Source: Ignavibacteriales bacterium
GTDB lineage: Bacteria; Bacteroidota; Ignavibacteria; Ignavibacteriales; Ignavibacteriaceae
Assembly (NCBI GenBank): GCA_015709675.1
Contig: CP054182.1
Coordinates: 1,963,448-2,027,447 of the forward strand
Reading direction: 5' to 3'
Length of the DNA stretch: 64,000 bases
The translations under genes were made by a program, and so were the position numbers. Below are positions 8,629-17,498 of the stretch, one piece after another (the stretch's first letter is position 1; every line of letters starts with the position of its first letter). The notes beneath the pieces were generated by a model. The model saw nothing but the letters and a program-made list of their open reading frames with translations, made no database searches and was not told the DNA's origin.

Positions 8629-9812
8629 TGGTTATTACTGCCTGTCTTTTCCTCCGGCTGCTCAGACCAGGGCTGTATCTCATCAGGGACTTTCACCACC
8701 GAAATAATTGAATGCTTTTCGGGCTCTTCATCCGGCTCCGGTTTAGCTGCTTCGGGGAGGGGAGGCATAATCACTTTTTTTGAAGAGCTGCCATTCTTCT
8801 GCTTGATTACCGTACCGATTTTTTTCGGGTGAAGCCGGAACTTATTCCCCGCGGTCATCAGAGTTGCGGCGTTATCAGGGGAGCAGACGGCAACCAGCCC
8901 GATGCCAAGATTAAACGCGCTGCGCATCTCTTCATCCGGTATATCTCCGAGCTCCTGAATCATCTTAAATACCGGAAGATGGGGCCATGCATCCCAGTTA
9001 ATATCAAGCGCAAGACCCTCCGGCAGAATCCGCTTTGTGTTTCCTTCTATGCCGCCGCCGGTAATGTGGGCAAGCCCTTTAACCGCGTCAAGCAGCTTCA
9101 GTTCAGTAACAAGAGGGAGATAGGATATATGCAGTTTCAGCAGTTCTTCAGCCATGGAGCAGCGGAAATCCGGTATATACTCCTCAAGCCGGAACTCAGC
9201 CAGCAGCACTTTTCTCGCGAGGGAGTAGCCGTTGGTATGCAGTCCGTTAGAGCGGAACCCGATAAGCACATCCCCCTCCTGAATACCGCTTCCGTCAATA
9301 ATCTTCGAGCGGTCAACAATGCCTACAATGGTGCCGGAGAGATCATAATCCCTTTTCTGATAGAGGCCCGGCATCTCCGCGGTTTCACCTCCTATAAGAG
9401 CCACACCGTTTTCGCGGCAGGCCTTGGCAAATCCTGCAACTATCTCTTCAGCCACACGGGGATTCAGTTTTCCGAATGCCATATAATCCATAAAGTACAG
9501 AGGTACGGCACCGCAGACGGCTATATCATTAACGCAGTGATTCACCAGGCACTGCCCTATGGTGGAGTGAATTCCGGTATTTATAGCAATACGGAGCTTG
9601 GTTCCCACACCGTCCACACTGGAGACCAGCACCGGCTCCTTATACGCTGAAAAATCGGGCTTAAAAAAGGCGCCAAAATGACCTATCCCCGATAAAACCG
9701 ATGAATTAAACGTGCTCTTCGCGTGGTTTTTTATCCGGTCAACCGTTTCTTCCCCTGCCCGGATATCCACACCGGCAGACTTATAAGTGGCGGAGTCAGA
9801 TCCTGATTGCAT
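8625..9812 (-). CDS. purM: Phosphoribosylformylglycinamidine cyclo-ligase (AIR synthase) with C-terminal extension
   Basis: PurM converts FGAM to AIR with ATP in purine synthesis. The catalytic core spans residues 1-340, with YKSAGVDIRAGEE, the DGVGTK motif at 67-72, the metal/ATP segment HCVNDIAVCGA, GGETAEMPG at 141-149, SNGLHTNGYSLAR at 188-200 and HITGGGIEGN. The family normally ends soon after the motif seen here as PKKIGTV. This protein carries about 55 extra residues, acidic and Pro-rich (PPLPEAAKPEPDEEPEK), probably disordered. It is the first gene of the minus-strand run and faces a long repeat block upstream. Confidence 0.95.
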   Translation of the reverse strand: MQSGSDSATYKSAGVDIRAGEETVDRIKNHAKSTFNSSVLSGIGHFGAFFKPDFSAYKEPVLVSSVDGVGTKLRIAINTGIHSTIGQCLVNHCVNDIAVCGAVPLYFMDYMAFGKLNPRVAEEIVAGFAKACRENGVALIGGETAEMPGLYQKRDYDLSGTIVGIVDRSKIIDGSGIQEGDVLIGFRSNGLHTNGYSLARKVLLAEFRLEEYIPDFRCSMAEELLKLHISYLPLVTELKLLDAVKGLAHITGGGIEGNTKRILPEGLALDINWDAWPHLPVFKMIQELGDIPDEEMRSAFNLGIGLVAVCSPDNAATLMTAGNKFRLHPKKIGTVIKQKNGSSSKKVIMPPLPEAAKPEPDEEPEKHSIISVVKVPDEIQPWSEQPEEKTGSNNQ

Positions 9813-9960
9813 ACAATTTTTCCGGTTGTTGGTGAAAAGTAAGAATGCAAAATGCTAAAAACAGGGGAAATATAACAGACCATAACGCTCTAATTTTCCG
9901 GAGGGAAAAAGGAAGGAAGTTGAGGATTGAAAGTTGAAAGTTGAGAATTACCTACGGAGG
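9813..9960. other. Gene-free upstream region of purM
   Basis: No gene is seen. The part next to purM must contain its promoter; a weak TAnnTTTG-like candidate on the minus strand is too degenerate to call. At about 9,918-9,950 there is a short run of near-identical words (GATTGAAAGTTGAAAGTTGAG), the same style of degenerate word repeat that recurs at other gene-cluster edges in this window. Confidence 0.5.
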
Positions 9961-10860
9961 AAGAAACTCACCCCCCAACCAGGTGAGGAAAGAGGGGGCT
10001 TCCGGAAGATTGTGGAATGTTCTGATTCCGGAGGAAGAAACTCACCCCCCAACCCCCTCTCTTTCCAAAAATTTTGCTTCCGTTTATTCTCCGCGTCTCT
10101 TCAGATTTACAATTCGAAACCTATTCCGCTCTGATGGAAAAAGAGGGGGCTTCCGGAAGATTGTAGATTGTACTGATTCCAAGCTGCGAAAGAGACTCAC
10201 CCCCCAACCCCCTCTCTTTCCTAAAATTTTGCTTCCGTTTATGATCCTGGTCTCTGCAGATTTAATATTCCGAATCTATTCTGCTCTGAAGGAAAAAGAG
10301 GGGGCTTCCGGAAGATTGTTGATTGTACTGATTCCGGAGGAAGAAACTCACCCCCCAACCCCCTCTCTTTCCAAAAATTTTGCTTCCGTTTATTAACCGG
10401 GTCTGTGGGAATTTAACATTCCGACTCTATTCTGCTCTGATGGAAAAAGAGGGGGCTTCCGGAAGATTGTAGATTGTACTGATTCCAAGCTGCGAAAGAG
10501 ACTCACCTTCCGACACGTCGGAACAAGCCCAATTCCCCCTCTCTTTCCTAAAATTTAGCTTCCGATTATTCTCCGGGTCTGTGGGAATTTAACATTCCGA
10601 ATCTATTCTGCTCTGAAGGAAAAAGAGGGGGCTTCCGGAAGATTGTAGATTGTACTGATTCCGGAGGAATCACATGCTGGTAGAAAATGAGACCGATACA
10701 CAACCCGCTCCCTTATTCTGCGTCCGAGGAAAAACTCACCTTCCAACAAGGCTAGATAAGAGGGGGCTTCCGGAAGATTGTAGATTGTACTGATTCCGGA
10801 GGAAGAAACTCACCTTCCAACTAAGCGAGGAAAAAAGGGGGCTTACGGAAAATTGTTCAT
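9961..10860 (+). repeat. Block of seven dispersed-repeat units (GAGGGGGCTTCCGGAAG family)
   Basis: Seven copies of the word GAGGGGGCTTCCGGAAGATT (the last one degenerate) begin near 9,991, 10,142, 10,294, 10,447, 10,622, 10,759 and 10,831. Most are followed by a CTCACC(CCCCAACCCC) segment ending in CTCTCTTTCC and about 75-90 bases of less conserved linker. CCCCCTCTCTTTCC and the following GGAAAAAGAGGGGG are complementary, so each unit can fold as a long stem with a large loop. One unit (about 10,495-10,550) has an inserted palindrome TTCCGACACGTCGGAA. Open frames running through this block are by-products of the repeats. The same family occurs in inverted orientation at 18.3-18.8 kb. Confidence 0.9.
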
Positions 10861-10903
10861 TGTACATTGTAAATTGTACATTGCTTTTATTCCGGCGGAC
10901 GCC

Positions 10904-11905
10904 TCACTCATTATCGTAAGGGAAGTCGTAAAAATCATTATCGGAGAGCTCCAGCACATAGTCAGGCACCGGCACTCTTTTATCATCAAACAGCGGGTCA
11001 CCCATCAGCCGGCGCATGCTGGCAATCTGGTCAATAAAGCCCAGACCATCCCGCCCGGCGTAGGTATTCCTGATGGTAAATACCTCATCGGTCATCGCAT
11101 CTTCGGCTGAAATAAACTTATACTTCTTTTTCTTAAAGAGGAGGATAAGCCGCTCCATGTGGTCAATATTCAGCTCATTCATGTGGAGCAGCATCACATG
11201 CTTTATCTGACGCTTAAAGAGAAACTCCGTCTGCTTTTCAACCAGGTCAATAAATTTTGAAAGATAGGCGATATAATCATCCGCAATCTTTTTCTTATAC
11301 TTTTCATTTTTGGAGTAATAGGCCTTGCTGTAGGCGATGGCAAACTTATATTCCGCCGCACTGATGGTTACCGGAAGTATTTTATAGTTATTTTCTTCCA
11401 GGAAACGCTCAACCTCCCTTTTTATCTCAAGCGTATTCCCAACTTCAAGCTGCGGAAAACGGTAAAATTTCTGCTTTCCCTTAATCATCGGCGCAAAAAT
11501 CTTCTCTCCGTTCAGCACATCTTCCTTAAACTCCTCCGCTGTGTGAAAGGAAAGATCTACGTGCCTGAAGCCGTGATTTCCCATGGTAAAGCCGGCATCA
11601 ATCCACATCTGCACCAGTTCAACCCTTCTGGGGTCAATGGTGCTTTCATCCTTATAGAGCTGAATTTCATTAATAAAGGCGGCGGGTTTTGCGTCATATT
11701 TTTCCAGCACTTTAATCAGCCGGGTCAGCTTATCCTTAATGAGACTCACCGGATAGCGCCCCATCTGCACATAGGGGAAGTCATCAAAGGTGAGACAGAC
11801 CTCCTTCTTCTGCGGAAGCAGGGGAGAGGCCAGAAATAGAAAAAGCAGGCCTGAAAGAGCAACGACTCTTAAACCTGTAACGAGCTGCGTGAGTTTGCTT
11901 TGCAT
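10904..11905 (-). CDS. Polysaccharide deacetylase (NodB-like) family protein
   Basis: A 333-residue exported protein with an N-terminal hydrophobic signal (VVALSGLLFLFLASPLLPQ). The NodB fold is marked by TFDDFP (motif 1, with the catalytic and metal-binding Asp pair) at about residues 39-44 and by GNHGFRHVDLSFH (motif 2, the zinc His pair) at about 109-121. Family members remove acetyl groups from sugars in peptidoglycan, chitin or exopolysaccharide; the substrate here is not known. The C-terminal 120 residues are Lys-rich and less typical. It stands alone, flanked by a repeat block downstream and about 580 gene-free bases upstream. Confidence 0.9.
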   Translation of the reverse strand: MQSKLTQLVTGLRVVALSGLLFLFLASPLLPQKKEVCLTFDDFPYVQMGRYPVSLIKDKLTRLIKVLEKYDAKPAAFINEIQLYKDESTIDPRRVELVQMWIDAGFTMGNHGFRHVDLSFHTAEEFKEDVLNGEKIFAPMIKGKQKFYRFPQLEVGNTLEIKREVERFLEENNYKILPVTISAAEYKFAIAYSKAYYSKNEKYKKKIADDYIAYLSKFIDLVEKQTEFLFKRQIKHVMLLHMNELNIDHMERLILLFKKKKYKFISAEDAMTDEVFTIRNTYAGRDGLGFIDQIASMRRLMGDPLFDDKRVPVPDYVLELSDNDFYDFPYDNE

Positions 11906-12310
11906 AACCCTTTGAGATGAAAAAAATGAACCGCTAAAATTAAGCCAATAACATTCTTAAGATAGGAAAAATTCCGGGCAGATGAAAGGCGGAGGAAATT
12001 GAGTGCTGAGTATGGAAAATGAGATTAATTAATGAAGAATGAAAAATGAAGAATGAAGAATGAAAAAATGGTCCGAAGCTTTTACGCTCTTATGGCTGCC
12101 ATATGGCACTATCGGGGAGGATCGTGATAATAAAAGGCCCGGGGCTGTCAGCGGGATTCATTTGCAGCGGGGGCAGTTTTTGCTCATATTCAGGGGGAAC
12201 TCAGTCTTATGAAAGATCCGGCTTTGTGTAAGGAGCAGTTACAAATGCGGACTTCCCGGAAGGGGAATTAACCCCTCTGACCGGTATTCAGACTTTGAAT
12301 TCATAATTAT
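11906..12310. other. Gene-free stretch upstream of the polysaccharide deacetylase
   Basis: No supported gene. About 12,028-12,068 is a degenerate word repeat (GAATGAAAAATGAAGAATG). The minus-strand promoter of the deacetylase should lie near 11,930-11,950, where a TAATTTTA box resembles the Bacteroidetes -7 element with one mismatch. The stretch from about 12,070 to 12,300 has normal genome composition but no frame of useful length; it may be a gene remnant, which I cannot show. Confidence 0.4.
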
Positions 12311-12388
12311 AAAAAAACCCCTCTCCGCTGGGTACTGCAGAGAGGGGAACATTTTGTTCAACCCGATTCACTGGTGAAGAATCTGGTT
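12311..12388 (-). ncRNA. Candidate small RNA with own promoter and intrinsic terminator
   Basis: Read on the minus strand, a predicted transcript of about 78 nt starts near 12,388. A first hairpin spans 12,358-12,390: TCAACC and GATTC arms pair with GAATC and GGTTGA around a nine-base loop. A second spans 12,318-12,347 (CCCCTCTCTGC / GCGGAGAGGGG, 11 pairs with one wobble, eight-base loop) and is followed directly by seven U residues (12,311-12,317). The next minus-strand gene begins 400 bases further on, so it is more like a free small RNA than a leader, although a terminator for the restriction operon cannot be excluded. It matches no known family that I recognise. Confidence 0.55.
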
Positions 12389-12391
12389 GAT

Positions 12392-12422
12392 CAAAATTAT
12401 AAAATTATGAGAAATTTGTCAA
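12392..12422 (-). promoter_or_regulatory. Promoter of the candidate small RNA
   Basis: On the minus strand TTGACA (12,417-12,422) is followed after exactly 17 bases by TAATTTTG (12,392-12,399), which fits the Bacteroidetes -7 consensus TAnnTTTG. It is the best-formed promoter in the window. It lies between the stop of the DUF2357 nuclease gene and the paired hairpins, about 4 bases from the first hairpin. Confidence 0.6.
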
Positions 12423-12486
12423 GGGGGGGGATTAGTTAAGATTAATAAGGATTGTGGGTATGTTTTTGCCTTCCCTAAAATTCGAA

Positions 12487-14838
12487 CTAATACTTTTTTA
12501 CCTGTGCCTTCATCAGTTCAGCAAAACTTACCGCAAAAGGGTAACCGGACTGCCTCTTTGGCCGGTAGTTCTCAAGCTTTCTGATATCCCACTCAATTCC
12601 GATGGTAACCGGCTGAACAGGATTACCCGTCAGTGTATATACAAGGTACAGTTCCTGAGATGGTTCTTTCGGATATTCCGTCTTTTTTAGATCCTGTTTA
12701 GTATAAATTTCCGGTCCTTCAGCGGACAAGCGGTAAAGATATCCTGTCCTTAATTGCCCCGGGCCGTGGAGCAAAAGATAGCGGGCGGATGCTTCGGCTG
12801 ATTTTATCCGAAGCAAACCTGCTCCGGTAAGTCTTGCGTTATACTTCCCCTTTTCAACAATCCAGTTGTAATGAGCCACACCTTTGCAATAGCCAATGAG
12901 CACGTATTCATCTTCAGGCACAGGTGCCCGTTTTTTGTCAATCAACTCAGGGTAATAGTGGACATCACGGTCGCTTACCGTTTCAGCGGGTTCATCCTTA
13001 TATATATTCCACGCACTGTAGGAAGACCGTTCTCTCTGTGATGTCCTGTCGGCGAAATTATTCACCACGGCTTTTATAAACTTTGCCAGCTCACCGGTTC
13101 CGTCTTTATCACCGGCAGGTTTGATGTTAAAAGCACCCAGCCCGGGAATAATTTCATGAAATCCCTGTAAAGTTTTCGGGCTGTCTCCGGGATAGAGTAT
13201 ATATGCTCCTGCTGTTCTCCGGATTGCATCTTTATAGGCATGCATCTTAAGCAAGTCTTCATGTTTATACTTTCTCTGGTTTTCCTCCTTCTTTGTTATC
13301 TCTTTGGTGAATTCAGTGTCGCCGTCAGAGTTAGGAGATTTTTTTTCCATCCCCATCTTTTCGTTCATATCCTCTAAAAGAGATACGAAATTGTCAATTT
13401 TATATTTTGCATCAAAATGTATATGAAGCATTAATTCCATCTCCTCTGCAATTTCAGCACTCATTCCGTGTGGCCATAAACTTAACGTAAAATCAGGATT
13501 CAAGTTTACTGTCCAACTCCCCTCCTTAAAATGCTTTTCCTCATGTTGAAATTTTCTATTATATGAGAATTGCACGTTAAGATTTCTGCCGGCGTTCTTA
13601 TAATAACCTTGCAAATTGAAATTTTTGCCTTTTTTAAGATTTATATCGAGTTTATTAGGTGAATACTCAAATAGTAAATCTATACTGCTATTGGGAATAC
13701 TAAATATTTCACAAATAATATTGAGCAATTTGAAGAATATCCAATATTCATATAATACGGATAAATTTTTCTTCCCAGCATCATAAACATCTGGTCCCCC
13801 GCTCCATACAAGTTTTGCAGCTACGAAAAACAAGATCCATGCTCTCAGAATTTCTCGGTATCCATCTTTCTTTTGTAAAGTCGGGCTGTTTAGCGGAAGA
13901 AAACTTGGAGCCGATATCTCACGAAATATGGGATTATTTAGCCATTCAGAAATAATGTCTGTAGCTTTGATCACTTCTCTTTCAAATACACTATCCCCCT
14001 TCGAGTATTTACTTATGCTTGTTACAAAATCAAGAAATGTCTGAAGAACATGCTTTACGAATCTGTTTTCAGGAGAATCAACAGTCTCTGTATTCTTGAA
14101 GGTACTTATTTTCAAGGGCAAACTGGGGATTCTGTCGGCCAGATAATGTTCCTCTGGAACTTTTATTCTATTTCTCACTATTGAAATCTGACGGATTCCA
14201 TGTCTTCCGAATTTCGTTGTGGAGCGGACATCTTTTAATATCTCAATCTCTTTCCATCTGGTCACTGGAGAATATATGATTCTATGTACAGCTTCGCTGA
14301 AATCCCTTGATCTTATCGTCGAATAAATAAATGCAAATTTCTGATAATTTGTTTTAGCATCATTTTCTAATCTTGGTTCAATATTCTGTTTAACAGAACT
14401 TGAGTGCTGGAATATAAGGTCACTGCAAATGTTTGCTATATCTTCAAGCATTTTTCTGTAATCTTCGCGGTAGCCTGTTTTAACAGAACAAACCTCTATT
14501 TCTGCTTTGCCACAATCACCTCCGCTTTGATCTAAAACTTCTAGCACAAGCTTGCCAACGTTTGTATTAGGCCTTATTCTGCCTCTGTGCGGCTCAATTT
14601 TGGAAACAACAATTATACCTGTCTCTCTAAGCCTAAGTTGCTCTTTACTCAGTTTATATTCATAAAAATTGCCCTCGTATATTTGATATGGGGACTCACC
14701 GTTTTCCCCGGCGTCATTTTTATAACACAGAATATCATTTTCTGTTTCAGCTCTTATTAAAATGGTTCCAACATCTTTGCCATCTTTAGTAATTGGAACC
14801 ACTAACTCTTTAGTTTTCAGCGTAGCTTGTGAATCCAT
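12487..14838 (-). CDS. DUF2357 / McrC-like PD-(D/E)XK restriction nuclease subunit
   Basis: A 783-residue protein, the nuclease partner of the adjacent McrB-like ATPase. The DUF2357-type N-terminal half includes VLYEYW with Glu364. The nuclease core shows Asp449 in LNPDF and Asp476-Ala-Lys478 in HFDAKYK, the PD...DxK metal site, then a helix with KMHAYKDAI (531-539) corresponding to the QxxxY-type motif. LlaJI.R2 and BsuMI YdjA belong to similar McrC-like partners. Residues after about 500 form a second region of unrecognised fold and are encoded by clearly GC-richer DNA than the first part. Its start lies 29 bases inside the McrB-like gene. Confidence 0.85.
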   Translation of the reverse strand: MDSQATLKTKELVVPITKDGKDVGTILIRAETENDILCYKNDAGENGESPYQIYEGNFYEYKLSKEQLRLRETGIIVVSKIEPHRGRIRPNTNVGKLVLEVLDQSGGDCGKAEIEVCSVKTGYREDYRKMLEDIANICSDLIFQHSSSVKQNIEPRLENDAKTNYQKFAFIYSTIRSRDFSEAVHRIIYSPVTRWKEIEILKDVRSTTKFGRHGIRQISIVRNRIKVPEEHYLADRIPSLPLKISTFKNTETVDSPENRFVKHVLQTFLDFVTSISKYSKGDSVFEREVIKATDIISEWLNNPIFREISAPSFLPLNSPTLQKKDGYREILRAWILFFVAAKLVWSGGPDVYDAGKKNLSVLYEYWIFFKLLNIICEIFSIPNSSIDLLFEYSPNKLDINLKKGKNFNLQGYYKNAGRNLNVQFSYNRKFQHEEKHFKEGSWTVNLNPDFTLSLWPHGMSAEIAEEMELMLHIHFDAKYKIDNFVSLLEDMNEKMGMEKKSPNSDGDTEFTKEITKKEENQRKYKHEDLLKMHAYKDAIRRTAGAYILYPGDSPKTLQGFHEIIPGLGAFNIKPAGDKDGTGELAKFIKAVVNNFADRTSQRERSSYSAWNIYKDEPAETVSDRDVHYYPELIDKKRAPVPEDEYVLIGYCKGVAHYNWIVEKGKYNARLTGAGLLRIKSAEASARYLLLHGPGQLRTGYLYRLSAEGPEIYTKQDLKKTEYPKEPSQELYLVYTLTGNPVQPVTIGIEWDIRKLENYRPKRQSGYPFAVSFAELMKAQVKKY

Positions 14839-16528
14839 TGTGCAAAAGGTTATGGTACATGCGAACTATTTTTTCCAGAGTTACTGGATATCGTACATCA
14901 TTGATATTATCATTAGTTTCAAGATCTAATTTTGCTTCTTTATTAAGAAAATTTTCAGGCGATTTGTTGTCTTTCATGCAAAATTCTGCCATTTTCTTTA
15001 GCGGATCTTTTAGTTTTCTTTGTGAACCATGAACTTTTGGTAGTAATTTCTGCATAATTGCATAATCAAATATTTTCTCATCTGACCATTCGTTGTTCAA
15101 CATTTTAGCAAAAGCTGTAAATCTTTTTATTTCAGTGGCAGTGCGATATCCAAACTCAGCGCCCACCTTCTTAAGTTCATCAAAGAAAAGCACCAACTCA
15201 CCTATTATCGTCGTGTTTCCATATTTAAGATCCTTTTTTTGTGCAAGATCCAGAAAATCGCCAGCCATCCCTGCTTCAAGTCCTTCAATCCCATCATCGT
15301 TAATAATTGTATTGTTGCTAAGAAATTTGCTCATATCGGATTTGCTAACTCTGAATTCAATTACATTTGCCCTGTCAAGAACTTTTGGACTAAACATATA
15401 TGTTGTTTCATCTATATTCACCGTACCAATAATAAATAGATTTTTTGGGAATCTTATAAATGGTGCAATATCATCTTTGCCTTCAGTATCGTCATGCAAA
15501 TAAATTTTATCACCACTTTCCATTGCACTTAAGAAGTCCGCAAAATATCTTTCTACATGACTCAAATTCATCTCGTCCAATATTAAAAAAAATGGCTTGT
15601 CTTGGTTCTTCGCTTTATTAGCTTCAATTATTAATTGAAGTACGCCACTTTCCGGTTTTATATATCTGTTTTTTTCTATGGAATCCGGAAATCCAAGCAT
15701 GGGTTCTCTACTCGTCCAATCTGCACCAACCGGAACCAATTTATATTGTTCGCTTGAGGAACAAAACAACTTTACTATACTATGTGCGAGTTTGGTTTTT
15801 CCTGATCCCGACAATCCAGTTAGAATTATAAATGGCTTGGTTAGTAAAGCTGCAATAAAACGAGTTATAATCTCTGGAGAATAAATTAAGTTTGTTGCTG
15901 TTATACTTTCAATAATCTTTGGTATACTTAATGGTGTTTTTTTAATATTTCCCTGAAGCTTATTTTCAACAAGATTATTCCATTCAATTTTCCTGATTGC
16001 ACTCGAATCATACTCTGTGTGTGTATCCGATACAACAATCGCTGAAAAATGTAATTCCTCCTGGTTCCTTACGTTAATTTCAAAAGCGAACCAACAACCA
16101 TTAGGACAACCCAATGCTTCTCCCATTTTCCTGTACACCTCTGCATTGTTCAACGCTTTCTCTTCAGTAGCATACTCTGCATAGGGAGGATAAGAAATTA
16201 TTATTCTCCCGTTATGACTTTCAGTGTGTTCTTTTACAAGTAAAAATATTAAGGACTCTTCTTTTAACTCTATTCCATTAACAAAAACTTTACTAAAAAT
16301 AGAACAATATAATAACTCCCTATTTTCACTCATCTCTGTCGCCTTCAAAGAATCAGCAGGTTTGATGTTATATGTCATCCCATAAATAACATCTTTCAAT
16401 CCTTCTTTGTCTGTATCCAGTTTGTAACCATTTTTTTTACTTTGACCAACGGACGTTCCCCATGCGGCTGTTGCAGTAGCATCTTTAATACTTGAATTAA
16501 AGAATAATGACGTGTTATCTATCTTCAT
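14810..16528 (-). CDS. McrB-like AAA+ (GTPase-type) restriction subunit
   Basis: A 572-residue motor subunit. Residues 1-200 are an unrecognised N-terminal domain that probably reads DNA. Residues 205-570 are the AAA+ module, with Walker A GLSGSGKT at 238-245, Walker B FFLILDEMN at 313-321 and the McrB-clade sensor segment GTVNIDETTYMFSPKVLDRA at 368-387. McrB-type motors assemble as hexamers and drive a McrC-type nuclease. Overlaps on both sides (14 bases with the methyltransferase, 29 with the nuclease) argue for one translationally coupled operon. The gene is strongly AT-rich compared with the rest of the window. Confidence 0.9.
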   Translation of the reverse strand: MKIDNTSLFFNSSIKDATATAAWGTSVGQSKKNGYKLDTDKEGLKDVIYGMTYNIKPADSLKATEMSENRELLYCSIFSKVFVNGIELKEESLIFLLVKEHTESHNGRIIISYPPYAEYATEEKALNNAEVYRKMGEALGCPNGCWFAFEINVRNQEELHFSAIVVSDTHTEYDSSAIRKIEWNNLVENKLQGNIKKTPLSIPKIIESITATNLIYSPEIITRFIAALLTKPFIILTGLSGSGKTKLAHSIVKLFCSSSEQYKLVPVGADWTSREPMLGFPDSIEKNRYIKPESGVLQLIIEANKAKNQDKPFFLILDEMNLSHVERYFADFLSAMESGDKIYLHDDTEGKDDIAPFIRFPKNLFIIGTVNIDETTYMFSPKVLDRANVIEFRVSKSDMSKFLSNNTIINDDGIEGLEAGMAGDFLDLAQKKDLKYGNTTIIGELVLFFDELKKVGAEFGYRTATEIKRFTAFAKMLNNEWSDEKIFDYAIMQKLLPKVHGSQRKLKDPLKKMAEFCMKDNKSPENFLNKEAKLDLETNDNINDVRYPVTLEKIVRMYHNLLHNGFTSYAEN

Positions 16529-17498
16529 ATATTTGCTTGAATATGTGACTAAAAAGCTTGCCGACCAAGTTCACATCCCATCCGTTTCCTGCACATCTGC
16601 CTAATTTTGTGTAACTTGGGTTTTCAGGATATCTAATTTCTCTTTCTTTATTATTAATTTTGAATCCCATTAATCGGAAATGTTCATCCAGCGAAAGCTT
16701 TCTTACTCTTTCTTTTCCCTCATGAATGGGTTCCACTATTCTAACTACATTGTGCTCTGGTGGTGTTACCGTCATGCATAAGCCATCTAATCTTATCTTT
16801 CGATTATAGTAATCATAACATAAAGGTTCATTTACATCAAACAAATCAATGTCATGCAGATGTTTAATTCTTGCAATTTGTGCTTCACTTCTATAAAGGT
16901 CGATTTCAACCCTTTTGTCTAAAAAATCTTTTAATCTATGTTTTAATGGTATTTTCGGTGGTGCTAATTTAAAGTTAGCTGGGAGTTTTCCCATGAACCC
17001 AAATATCCATAATCGCTCTCTGTTTTGCGGTACACCATAATCTTTCGAATTCAATAGCGCATATTCAACATCATATCCAATTTTCTCAAGTTCAGTAATT
17101 ATCTTTAGAAAGGTTGGTTTTAGCCTTCCCATTGTCAATCCCTTTACATTTTCCAATAAGATATATTTTGGCTTTTTACTGCTACAAATTCGTATTATAT
17201 CTTCAAATAGAGTTCCTCTTATGTCTAATTCACCAAGTCTTTTACCAACTGTAGAAAATGGCTGACATGGAAACCCGCCTGTAAATAAATCAAAATTAGG
17301 TAGATTTGACGGTTTAACTCTTGTTATATCGCCATAGTTTTGAATCTCTGGAAAATTTGCTTCATATAATCGTATAGCGTCTTCATCAATTTCGGAATAA
17401 CCAACCACTTTATGGCGTATACCAGACTTCTTTAGTCCAAATGATGCTCCACCATAACCCGCAAAAGCTTCAAATACTCTAATAATTTTTTCAGACAT
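16515..17498 (-). CDS. DNA (cytosine-5) methyltransferase
   Basis: A 327-residue m5C methyltransferase. Motif I is FEAFAGYGGASFG (9-21), motif IV GGFPCQPFS with the catalytic Cys78, motif VI LLENVKG (114-120), motif VIII QNRERLW (158-164) and motif X GNGWDVNLV near the C terminus. The spacer between VIII and IX, which holds the target recognition domain, is about 110 residues; the target cannot be read from it. As part of this operon it should protect host DNA from the McrBC-like nuclease. AT-rich codon use and the short overlap with vsr indicate that the whole cassette moved together. Confidence 0.95.
   Translation of the reverse strand: MSEKIIRVFEAFAGYGGASFGLKKSGIRHKVVGYSEIDEDAIRLYEANFPEIQNYGDITRVKPSNLPNFDLFTGGFPCQPFSTVGKRLGELDIRGTLFEDIIRICSSKKPKYILLENVKGLTMGRLKPTFLKIITELEKIGYDVEYALLNSKDYGVPQNRERLWIFGFMGKLPANFKLAPPKIPLKHRLKDFLDKRVEIDLYRSEAQIARIKHLHDIDLFDVNEPLCYDYYNRKIRLDGLCMTVTPPEHNVVRIVEPIHEGKERVRKLSLDEHFRLMGFKINNKEREIRYPENPSYTKLGRCAGNGWDVNLVGKLFSHIFKQIYEDR

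Noticed and set aside
9934-10396. Open frames of 66 and 151 codons on the plus strand
   Set aside because: They read through the dispersed-repeat block and repeat the same translated words; no coding pattern apart from the repeat.
12311-12390. Amino-acid attenuator leader similar to trpL
   Set aside because: No leader peptide with a run of one amino acid is found and the next minus-strand gene is 400 bases away.
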